In this document: positions 14,224 through 20,674 of the stretch, one piece after another
How positions within the stretch are numbered: the first letter of the stretch is position 1
Layout: every line of letters begins with the position of its first letter
Origin: a virus
Strand: one strand, 5' to 3'
Length of the DNA stretch: 20,674 nucleotides
Virus record (IMG/VR): IMGVR_UViG_3300032677_000199
Location: 1-20,674 of that record
The notes under the pieces: model-generated
The model's input: the letters and a program-made list of their open reading frames with translations, nothing else
Databases searched by the model: none
What the model was told of the DNA's origin: nothing
Program-made: the position numbers and the translations under genes

Positions 14224-14536
14224 GATTAGCTTTTTCTATATCTACTCTACAATTTAAGCAAATAGTTTTTAAATTACGAATCGCACTGTTATTCAAATTA
14301 CCATCAATGTGAAATACCATTAACTGTGCTGAATATCTAGCCTTGAATCCACATTTATCACAGGCAGGTTTTTTCTTATAGCCATTTAACTGCCACTTAG
14401 GAGTGGGTTTCGGGATTCTCTTTTTTATAGCATTGCATACACTACAACGACTCAAGTAATAATATTTGCCTTTGCGCTTACAATTTATTGCTCTTGGCCT
14501 TTGATTGCACGCAGGGCATATAGGTCTAGGATCCAT
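14186..14536 (-). CDS. Small HNH-type protein with two Cys4 zinc sites
   Basis: The 116-residue protein has paired zinc ribbons: CPAC (7-10) with CSVC (31-34), then CDKC (59-62) with CLNC (93-96). Between the last two pairs lies the HNH-like core VFHIDGNLNNSAIRNLKTIC, with His76, Asp78, Asn80 and Asn88. This matches the phage HNH pattern 'DHIDGN..NN...NL..LC.NC'. It may be a small nicking or homing endonuclease, or a DNA-binding protein. The second catalytic His is not in a clear position, so activity is uncertain. It stands alone on the minus strand between dNMP kinase and the tail sheath. Its 3' end overlaps the kinase gene by 38 bases. Confidence 0.7.
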   Translation of the reverse strand: MDPRPICPACNQRPRAINCKRKGKYYYLSRCSVCNAIKKRIPKPTPKWQLNGYKKKPACDKCGFKARYSAQLMVFHIDGNLNNSAIRNLKTICLNCRVDIEKANLIWHHGDLEPDV

Positions 14537-14581
14537 AATTTTACGTATCCGTGTAGATTAATTTGTTCTTCTCTATCAGTA

Positions 14582-14604
14582 AGTATAGCATACAGTTATT
14601 TATT
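14582..14604 (-). promoter_or_regulatory. Promoter candidates for the zinc-binding HNH gene
   Basis: On the minus strand an extended -10, TGCTATACT, ends at 14582, and a late-type AATAAATA lies just upstream (14604-14597). The -35 at the standard distance is poor. Either would give a leader of about 40 to 50 bases before the ATG at 14536. Confidence 0.35.
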
Positions 14605-14610
14605 AAGCGA

Positions 14611-14625
14611 ACCAGACAGTCTGGT
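14611..14625. repeat. Perfect inverted repeat between the divergent HNH and sheath genes
   Basis: ACCAGACAGTCTGGT is a 7-base inverted repeat with a 1-base centre; as RNA it can form a 6-bp stem with a 3-base loop. It sits in the divergent gap 14537-14691. No T-run follows on either strand, so it is not a standard terminator. It could be an operator or a transcript-stabilising hairpin. Confidence 0.45.
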
Positions 14626-14656
14626 GTTCTTAACTGCCCAGATTTTTGATTATAAA

Positions 14657-14684
14657 CTAAATATTAATAACAAATTATAAAGGA
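14657..14684 (+). promoter_or_regulatory. CTAAATA late-promoter-like element and ribosome site of the tail sheath gene
   Basis: CTAAATA (14657-14663) lies 28 bases before the sheath ATG. AAAGGA (14679-14684) lies 7 bases before it. This is the expected start of the long late tail transcript through gp18 and gp19. Confidence 0.55.
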
Positions 14685-14691
14685 TTAAACG

Positions 14692-17600
14692 ATGGCACAA
14701 ACATTAGTCTCCCCTGGCGTAGAAGTTACAGTAGTTGATCAAAGTCAATACTTGCCCGCCGCAACTAACTCAGTTCCGCTAGTAGTAATAGCTACAGCGT
14801 CAAATAAATTATCAGCAGATGGTTCAGGTGTAGCCACAGGAACATTGGCAGTTAACGCAGATAAACTTTATCTAGCTACTAGCCAACGTGCGTTGAGTAA
14901 CTATTATGGATTGCCATTCTTTTATCAAACCACAGCAGGAACTCCTATTAATGGATACGAGCTTAATGAATACGGTTTACTGGCAGCTTATTCAGCCTTG
15001 GGTGTTACCAATCAGTGCTATGTATTACGTGCCAATGTAGATTTGACAGTACTTACCGCAAGCCTCAATCGTCCACTAGGCTCGCCAGCTAATGGTACTT
15101 ACTGGTTAGATACACTGGATACACATTGGGGCATATTTCAATGGAATTCAGCTACTAACAATTTTACCAATCAACTTCCTTTAGCCATAACTAATACTGA
15201 ATATCTATATTCTGAGTCTACTGTACCATTACAAACATATGGTAGCATAGGACAATATGCTGTGACAACCACTAGTACCAGCAATCCGGTTTATTATAAA
15301 CGCGGCGGACCTACTTCAGCTCAAGCACCAGACTGGTCACAAGGACCTTGGACTGCCGACCAACTTTATAACACTTGGGTGCTGGTAGGAAGTACAGAAT
15401 GGCAAACAGCTTGGGCCACAGTTCAAGGCCAAGCTACTCCAACGTCATTGACAGCAGGAAATATTATAATTAACGGTATTACTATTGCGATAGCATCCGG
15501 TAACACAGTAACTGATGTAACTACTCTTATCAATAATACTGGTATTACTGGAGTATATGCTGCTAACATTAGTGGTTCATTAAATTTATATTGTGATAGC
15601 ACTGCTAATTCCGGCGAAGGTACAATTACACTAGCTGGAAACAGCGCAAGTCTTATTGCTTTGGGGTTGACAGCAGGTACATATAATGCTCCTATCTTCC
15701 AAGCCAGTCCGAGTTATACAGTCCCGCAGTGGGCTACATACAGCGGTAGCACAGCTGAGCCAACTGGTTCTGTTTGGATGAAAACATCTAATGTTAATCA
15801 AGGCACAGAAATTATAATTAAAAAATATAATTCCACACTGGGAGTATATGTTACACAATCCTGTCCTGTTTATGGCAGCGACGCATTGGCCTTATATGGA
15901 TTAGATCCATCGGGCGGTGGCGCAACTATTGCTGCTGGATCTACCTACGCACAGAGCATTCCTTTTGACAACGGTACAGCTGGTTTATTGCTGTTGGAAC
16001 GCTTCTCAACAGGATCGACAATTATTGCAGGTAGTAATACTACTCAAACTTTTATAAACGGTAATACATTTACCATCAGTGCTACACAGCCTGGTACAGC
16101 AACTTTAACCACAGCAACTGCCACGATAAATGGCACTACTACAAGTGCGTTCATTGCGGCAGTTAGCGCAACAAATATCCCTAATGTTAGTGCTACTGTT
16201 AACTCTGCTGGAAATATTGTAATCACTCACAGCACTGGTGGAGACATTATCTTAACTAATGTTTCTGGAACTCCTGTGACTGCCGCTGGATTTACCACAG
16301 ATACTACACAAGTACGTCAAAATTATGTAAGTGGATCAGCTGCTGGATTGATACTATCTAACTGGGTTGGTACACCATTATTTTCATATACATCAAACAG
16401 CACAGCTCCTGATGTAGATCCTGCTACAGGTACATATTGGTACTACAGTGATCCAACTCAAGTAGATATCATGATATCTAATAATGGTTCATGGTACGGA
16501 TATCAAAATGTAACAACTGACAGCCGTGGGTATGATCTCAGTGCAACAAATGCTACAGGTCCTATTATCAGTAGCCTTGCTCCTACTACACAGACAAACG
16601 CGGCTCAGAGCCCGTTGGTACATGGTGACTTATGGGTCAATACTTCAGATCTAGAACTTTATCCGCTGTTGTATCGTTGGCAAAATGTCAGCGGCGTGGA
16701 TCAGTGGGTACAGATAGCCAATACAGATTCTACTACAAGTAATGGTATCATATTCCAAGATGCTCGTTGGGCCCCTAACGGTACAACAAATCCTGTCACT
16801 GACGCTTTGCCATCTATAGAAACTATGCTTACTAGTAACTATTTGGATCCAGATGCTCCAAACGCTGAACTATTTCCAAACGGAATATTATTGTGGAACA
16901 CACGTCGTTCAGGCTTTAATGTTAAGTCGTTTGAAGTAAATGCTTGGAATAATCAAGCATGGCCTACATACGAATGGAGTAGTACAACAGTATACAGCAT
17001 AGGACAATACGTAATGTACAACGGATTAGTTTATGCCTGTATTCAAAATAACACAGCATCAGAGCCAGATACAAGTCCTACTTATTGGTCTGTACAAACC
17101 GAGACTAATACTTGGAATAGTGCTACTGGTCTTCGTGTTGATGGCAGTCCTTATATGGGTCGTCAATCACAGAGAAAACTTATTGTAGATGCGTTGAGAT
17201 CAGCTATTGATACTAATACTGAGATACGAGAAGAACAAAATGTTTATAATCTTATCGCAGTTCCTGGTTATCCAGAACTAGCTCCAGAAATGAGAGTTTT
17301 AAATGATGACATCAACAATGTGGCATTTAACATAGTTGATACTCCATTACGTTTGTCTCCAACTGATGTGGTAACATGGGCTACAGACAATGGTGGACTA
17401 GGTTTAGTCACAGGCGACGGAAATTTGGCTATTGGCGATACTTATGCAGCCGCTTTTTATCCAAGTTGCCAAACAACAGACTTGTCGGGTAATTTGGTAG
17501 TAACAGCACCAAGTCACATGATGTTGCGTACTATTATACGTAGCGACGAAGTAGCTTATCCTTGGTTAGCTCCAGCTGGCACACGACGTGGGTTAGTTGA

Positions 17601-18105
17601 CAATGCTCAATTGCTGGGATATATTGACTCTATTACTGGTCAATTTTTGCCATTAAGTGTGGGCCAATCATTGCGTGATGTGCTTTATACTAACAACGTC
17701 AATCCAATAACATTTATTCCAGGTGTAGGAATTACTAACTTTGGAAATAAAACATTACAAGGCACTGCTACAGCATTAGATCGTATTAACGTAGCGCGGT
17801 TAGTATGTTTTATACGTTCTAGACTTAACACAATAGGAAAACAATATCTGTTTGAACCTAACGATGCTATAACACGTAATGAAATACGCAATAGTATCAA
17901 CAGTTTGATGATAGATTTGGTAGCTAAACGTGGAATCTATGACTATTTGGTGGTATGTGATAATACAAATAATACACCTACTACTATAGATCAAAATCAG
18001 TTATGGGTAGACATAGCTATAGAGCCAGTGAAAGCAGTTGAATTTATCTATATTCCATTGCGTATAGAAAACACTGGAGCAATTGCAGCGCAGGCGGCAG
18101 CGTAA
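14692..18105 (+). CDS. 18: Tail sheath protein gp18, greatly enlarged
   Basis: This is the contractile sheath subunit. The N-terminus MAQTLVSPGVEVTVVDQS and the C-terminal third are typical of T4-like gp18: RRGLVDNAQLLGYIDS, LPLSVGQSLRDVLYTNNVNP, FGNKTLQG, LDRINVARLVCFIRSRLN and the final strand EFIYIPLRIEN. The length of 1137 residues compares with 659 in T4. The extra mass lies in the middle, which faces outward in T4. It includes two similar beta-rich inserts (about 254-332 and 443-535, each beginning like AGNIIINGITI). There are also four 'G..YW..T' modules (134-164, 357-391, 578-605, 643-673) and a CBM5/12-like motif (762-803). Identity is firm; the inserts are probably surface decoration. 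Confidence 0.92.
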   Translation: MAQTLVSPGVEVTVVDQSQYLPAATNSVPLVVIATASNKLSADGSGVATGTLAVNADKLYLATSQRALSNYYGLPFFYQTTAGTPINGYELNEYGLLAAYSALGVTNQCYVLRANVDLTVLTASLNRPLGSPANGTYWLDTLDTHWGIFQWNSATNNFTNQLPLAITNTEYLYSESTVPLQTYGSIGQYAVTTTSTSNPVYYKRGGPTSAQAPDWSQGPWTADQLYNTWVLVGSTEWQTAWATVQGQATPTSLTAGNIIINGITIAIASGNTVTDVTTLINNTGITGVYAANISGSLNLYCDSTANSGEGTITLAGNSASLIALGLTAGTYNAPIFQASPSYTVPQWATYSGSTAEPTGSVWMKTSNVNQGTEIIIKKYNSTLGVYVTQSCPVYGSDALALYGLDPSGGGATIAAGSTYAQSIPFDNGTAGLLLLERFSTGSTIIAGSNTTQTFINGNTFTISATQPGTATLTTATATINGTTTSAFIAAVSATNIPNVSATVNSAGNIVITHSTGGDIILTNVSGTPVTAAGFTTDTTQVRQNYVSGSAAGLILSNWVGTPLFSYTSNSTAPDVDPATGTYWYYSDPTQVDIMISNNGSWYGYQNVTTDSRGYDLSATNATGPIISSLAPTTQTNAAQSPLVHGDLWVNTSDLELYPLLYRWQNVSGVDQWVQIANTDSTTSNGIIFQDARWAPNGTTNPVTDALPSIETMLTSNYLDPDAPNAELFPNGILLWNTRRSGFNVKSFEVNAWNNQAWPTYEWSSTTVYSIGQYVMYNGLVYACIQNNTASEPDTSPTYWSVQTETNTWNSATGLRVDGSPYMGRQSQRKLIVDALRSAIDTNTEIREEQNVYNLIAVPGYPELAPEMRVLNDDINNVAFNIVDTPLRLSPTDVVTWATDNGGLGLVTGDGNLAIGDTYAAAFYPSCQTTDLSGNLVVTAPSHMMLRTIIRSDEVAYPWLAPAGTRRGLVDNAQLLGYIDSITGQFLPLSVGQSLRDVLYTNNVNPITFIPGVGITNFGNKTLQGTATALDRINVARLVCFIRSRLNTIGKQYLFEPNDAITRNEIRNSINSLMIDLVAKRGIYDYLVVCDNTNNTPTTIDQNQLWVDIAIEPVKAVEFIYIPLRIENTGAIAAQAAA

Positions 18106-18112
18106 AGATATA

Positions 18113-18136
18113 GGGCAAGGTAGAGATATCTTGCCC
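18113..18136 (+). other. Strong hairpin between sheath and tube genes
   Basis: GGGCAAGGTA pairs with TATCTTGCCC (10 bp, one of them G-U) around a GAGA loop of the GNRA tetraloop type. It begins 7 bases after the gp18 stop. No T-run follows (CCCAAAATATT), so it is not a standard Rho-independent terminator. It may protect the 3' end of gp18 mRNA, act as a processing site, or adjust the sheath to tube expression ratio. A CTAAATA element follows at 18147. Confidence 0.6.
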
Positions 18137-18146
18137 AAAATATTAA

Positions 18147-18166
18147 CTAAATAATAGTACAACGGA
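18147..18166 (+). promoter_or_regulatory. CTAAATA late-promoter-like element and ribosome site of the tail tube gene
   Basis: CTAAATA (18147-18153) lies 24 bases before the gp19 ATG, and CGGAG (18163-18167) lies about 10 bases before it. ATAATA (18151-18156) can pair with TATTAT (18169-18174) around the ribosome site. This is weaker than the gp13 hairpin but arranged the same way. Confidence 0.5.
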
Positions 18167-18177
18167 GATATTATAAC

Positions 18178-18834
18178 ATGGCAACATCATCATTAACTAA
18201 CTTTACAATTCCATTAGGAGCTGACGGGCAAAGTGCTTCAACACAAGGCTTATTAATGCCTAAGTTAAGTTTTCGTTACAGAGTATTTTTCCAAAACTTT
18301 GGCACAAGTACTCCTACTACCGAATTAACCAAACAGGTGATGACATTTGATCGTCCTCACGTTACATTTGAAGAAATAAAATTGCCTATCTATAACAGTA
18401 CTATTAAAGTAGCTGGGAAGTACACATGGACTGATGTTACTTGCGAACTACGTGATGATGCCACTGGAGCAGTAAGTCAATTAGTAGGAGAGCAGTTACA
18501 GAAACAATTAGACTTTATGGAACAAAGTTCAGCGAGTTCGGGTATTGATTATAAGTTTACTACACAGTTCCAAGTATTAGATGGTGGCAACGGAGCAAAT
18601 ACTCCGGTAATCTTAGAAGAATGGCAAATATTAGGATGCTATCTCAAAGACGTGAACTACAACAAGATGGATTATGGGACCAGCGAAGCTGTAAAGATTT
18701 CAATGTCAATAACATTTGATAACGCAATTCAAGTAAATGCAGCTGGAGCCAGCAAAGGTGTTGGTCAGGCCATATCACGTACTAACGGCGGCATTGCTAC
18801 TGGAGCAGGCACAGCGTCTGGTGCTGCTGGTTAA
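18178..18834 (+). CDS. 19: Tail tube protein gp19
   Basis: The 218-residue homologue of T4 gp19 (163 residues) forms the hexameric rings of the inner tail tube. The family pattern is visible in LSFRYRVFFQNFG, DRPHVTFEEIKLPIYNSTIKV (the long conserved loop and strand), then EEWQILGCYLKDVNYNKMDY and ISMSITFDNAIQ. The C-terminal 30 residues are Gly/Ala/Ser-rich and probably flexible. It follows gp18 as in T4. It has its own late element and a hairpin upstream, which would allow expression independent of the sheath. The start ATG has a CGGAG ribosome site. Confidence 0.9.
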   Translation: MATSSLTNFTIPLGADGQSASTQGLLMPKLSFRYRVFFQNFGTSTPTTELTKQVMTFDRPHVTFEEIKLPIYNSTIKVAGKYTWTDVTCELRDDATGAVSQLVGEQLQKQLDFMEQSSASSGIDYKFTTQFQVLDGGNGANTPVILEEWQILGCYLKDVNYNKMDYGTSEAVKISMSITFDNAIQVNAAGASKGVGQAISRTNGGIATGAGTASGAAG

Positions 18835-18839
18835 ACAAT

Positions 18840-20084
18840 ATGTCATATTTTGGGCAGGGCAACAGCTTTCTACAGCCGGCTACTAGTCCATTACTTAAGG
18901 ATTATACTCACGCCGCCAAGACTTTCCTTAGCAATGGGTATGGACTGGTTCCTCGCTTTAAATTTTTATTTCATGTAGTATTCAATATAAACACAGCGCA
19001 AATTCCGCAACTGCAAGCTCTATATGGATCTGGCAACAACGCCACAATCGGATTAATGGTTAAGAGTGTTGATTTGCCTAAATTTAAAATAGATACCACC
19101 ACTCTTAATCAGTATAATCGTAAACGGTTAGTTCAGACCAAAGTACATTATGAACCAAGTAAAATAACCTTACACGATGATCAAGATGACACTATACGTA
19201 CCATGTGGTATAATTATTACACATATTATTACGGTGATCCTAGCAAACAGTATCAAGGAATACCCACAACATCTGGCACATTGGGACAAATAGCCACATA
19301 TTTTAACGGCTTTAGTTATAATGCTAATGATATCTATAGTAATACTTTGCAAAATGCCAACTGGGGATTTGTGGGCGAAAGTCCCAATGATGGTACCAAT
19401 CCTTTGTTTTCAGTAGGATCTGGTGGAAAACCACGGTTCTTCAACGATATTACTATATACGGAATGAGTCAAAAAACATTTGCTGCCTGGACTATGATAA
19501 ATCCTATTATTCAGTCATGGAACAGTGATACGTACGATTATCGAGAAGGAGCAGGCACCATGCAACATGATGTCACTATAGAGTATGAAGCTGTAAAATA
19601 CTATACTGGCAATATTGGGGCAGAACAAGCTAGCTCAGTGGTACCTGGATTCGCTGATCCAGCACATTACGATACACAAGCTTCTTCTATTACTACAACA
19701 ACAGGACGCAACTCTGTTTATCATCAAGGTGGAATGGTTGGGGCTACTCAAGGCAGTATTGCCGATCTACAGTCAACGGCCAAAGGCTCTGGAGCTTTAA
19801 ATCAAGTATTAGGTGCTGTACAAGCAGCCACTACAGTGTATAATTCATTTCAATCAGGCGATCCTTCTAGCGTAGCTGGGTTTGCCATGCAGGCCGCTGG
19901 ACCAACACAGTCTTTGTTAAATAATAATGGAATTCCGGCAATACCAGGTTTGGGATCAGTGGGCGCAATATTTGCCAATGCTCCTATAATTGCCAACAAT
20001 CCACAAAATAATTCTGCTCAAGCCAATGGGGTAGGAGTAAATGGTATAGGACCCAATGGCGTTGATATATCACAAGGACCTTAA
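18840..20084 (+). CDS. Tail-tube-fold protein, probably baseplate/tube junction (gp54- or gp48-like)
   Basis: The 414-residue structural protein has a tube-like fold. IGLMVKSVDLPKFKIDTTT, then NRKRLVQTKVHYEPSKITLH, then TIRTMWYNYYTYYYGD is the pattern of tube, tube-initiator (gp54) and tube-cap (gp48) proteins of myoviruses. A second conserved block, RFFNDITIYGMSQKTFAAWT...MQHDVTIEYEAVKYY, closes the barrel near residue 255. The last 150 residues are low-complexity Gly/Ala/Ser/Asn/Gln, ending in repeats of NGVGVNGIGPNG. T4 has no such gene directly after gene 19, so the exact T4 counterpart is uncertain. It starts 5 bases after the gp19 stop with a weak ribosome site and shares that transcript. 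Confidence 0.6.
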   Translation: MSYFGQGNSFLQPATSPLLKDYTHAAKTFLSNGYGLVPRFKFLFHVVFNINTAQIPQLQALYGSGNNATIGLMVKSVDLPKFKIDTTTLNQYNRKRLVQTKVHYEPSKITLHDDQDDTIRTMWYNYYTYYYGDPSKQYQGIPTTSGTLGQIATYFNGFSYNANDIYSNTLQNANWGFVGESPNDGTNPLFSVGSGGKPRFFNDITIYGMSQKTFAAWTMINPIIQSWNSDTYDYREGAGTMQHDVTIEYEAVKYYTGNIGAEQASSVVPGFADPAHYDTQASSITTTTGRNSVYHQGGMVGATQGSIADLQSTAKGSGALNQVLGAVQAATTVYNSFQSGDPSSVAGFAMQAAGPTQSLLNNNGIPAIPGLGSVGAIFANAPIIANNPQNNSAQANGVGVNGIGPNGVDISQGP

Positions 20085-20087
20085 TTT

Positions 20088-20447
20088 ATGGGACAGATTA
20101 ATTCTTATAACCCTTCAATAGATCAAACTGTACAGATATTTGACAGATTTTACGGATATCAACAGTCAGTGTCTTCTCAAGAGTATGATGCAGTTCGCAG
20201 TTATTTCCAATCGGTATTTGGGACTAAATCACAAGCTGAAAATTTTACAGTGGCACTGTTTAGAGTTGCCAATTTGTCCAATCAACCTATTATGAATTTA
20301 CTACAAAGCATGAAGGGGTTGAATGGGGCACAAGTCACTTATAATTTGACTTATTATCTCAATGCTATACAAAGTCCAACTACACTATTGGGAATTAAAG
20401 TGCCGGTAACTCCCAATTACTATGTAGCACATAATATTAGACAGTAA
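20088..20447 (+). CDS. Small conserved-looking structural protein, 119 residues
   Basis: I do not recognise the family. The protein has an N-terminal helical half (DRFYGYQQSVSSQEYDAVRSYFQSVFG), a middle with LFRVANLSNQPIMNLLQSMKG, and an aromatic C-terminal part with VPVTPNYYVAHNIRQ. It has no signal peptide or membrane span. Its place between the tube-fold protein and gp4 in a late operon suggests a minor virion or assembly protein. A tail completion or baseplate-hub role is possible. Its stop overlaps the next start (TAATG). It is a real gene by spacing and coupling; the function is unknown. Confidence 0.6.
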   Translation: MGQINSYNPSIDQTVQIFDRFYGYQQSVSSQEYDAVRSYFQSVFGTKSQAENFTVALFRVANLSNQPIMNLLQSMKGLNGAQVTYNLTYYLNAIQSPTTLLGIKVPVTPNYYVAHNIRQ

Positions 20448-20674
20448 TGGCTAATTTTAGACAAGGCATCTACGAAGTAAAAAATCCTAGTAAGTATGTT
20501 GGGAACGGCAAGCCCTACTTTCGTTCAGGTTGGGAAAATGCGTTCATGAATTTTTGCGATAACAACGATAACATCCTACAATGGGCCAGTGAACCTGTTA
20601 GTATTCCTTACATGAACCCTATCACTGGAAAAATGAGCAAATATGTTCCAGATTTTATAGTAGTATATCGTGGC
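20447..20674 (+). CDS. 4: Head completion protein gp4, 5' part
   Basis: The first 76 residues of a gene run off the window end. YEVKNPSKYVGN, then YFRSGWENAFMNFCDNN, then ILQWASEPVSIPYMNP, then GKMSKYVPDF is the T4-like gp4 pattern (NPEKY.G, YRSSWE..FM..CD.N, W.SE...IPY..P, GK...Y.PDF). gp4 finishes the DNA-filled head before tail attachment and resembles TnsA-type endonucleases. Glu30, Glu49 and Asp69 are candidate active-site acids. The ATG overlaps the previous stop by one base. In T4, gene 4 lies near gene 1; here dNMP kinase is about 6 kb upstream. T4 gp4 is about 150 residues, so about half is seen. Confidence 0.8.
   Translation, partial: MANFRQGIYEVKNPSKYVGNGKPYFRSGWENAFMNFCDNNDNILQWASEPVSIPYMNPITGKMSKYVPDFIVVYRG

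Noticed and set aside
1-20674. CRISPR arrays, tRNA genes, insertion sequences or integrase/attachment sites
   Set aside because: No regularly spaced repeats, cloverleaf sequences, transposase motifs or terminal repeats were found on reading both strands.

Overview
This is a stretch of a T4-like contractile-tailed phage genome (Caudoviricetes, myovirus morphology). It is AT-rich and gene-dense, with no rRNA or tRNA and no gene-free stretch over about 170 bases. The type is fixed by recognisable homologues of T4 gp13, gp14, gp15, gp18, gp19, gp4, DexA and the gene 1 dNMP kinase. Sulfotransferase, glycosyltransferase and RCC1-type fibre genes resemble the accessory content of marine or freshwater T4-like phages. 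The host cannot be read from the sequence. Bacterial sigma70-type promoters (TTGACT-N17-TATAAT) and Shine-Dalgarno sites show only that it is a bacterium.

Layout. Bases 1-125 are the 3' end of an RCC1-repeat structural protein. Bases 145-6869 (+) are an accessory cassette: an oxygenase-fold protein, a sulfotransferase, a TPR + GT9-like protein, a 937-residue GT4-methyltransferase-GT2 fusion, a 91-residue protein and a 220-residue protein. Bases 6854-10674 (-) run in the order HNH/NUMOD3 homing endonuclease, gp14, gp15, Nudix hydrolase. Bases 10738-14223 (+) hold an 83-residue protein, a 380-residue unknown, gp13, a DexA-like exonuclease and dNMP kinase. A small zinc-binding HNH protein lies on (-) at 14186-14536. 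Bases 14692-20674 (+) are the tail operon: an 1137-residue sheath, the tube, a tube-like or baseplate-junction protein, a 119-residue protein and the start of gp4.

How the parts work together. gp13/14/15 close the neck and cap the tail, gp18/gp19 form sheath and tube, and gp4 finishes the DNA-filled head. DexA and dNMP kinase recycle host DNA into dNTPs. The left cassette probably builds or modifies a glycan (glycosyl transfer, methylation, sulfation), either on the host surface or on the virion.

Regulation. Two promoter classes are visible. Sigma70-like promoters sit almost on the start codons of three early-type genes, implying leaderless or near-leaderless mRNAs. A CTAAATA element, read here as a T4-type late promoter, precedes gp13, gp18, gp19 and the homing endonuclease; all but the last also have Shine-Dalgarno sites. 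At gp13 a perfect 8-bp hairpin hides the AUG. Its 5' arm begins at the last base of the late element, so late transcripts should lack most of it. This predicts a T4 gene e-like switch from silent read-through mRNA to translated late mRNA. The other main novelty is the enlargement of gp14, gp15 and gp18 by related surface modules, including chitin-binding-like motifs.
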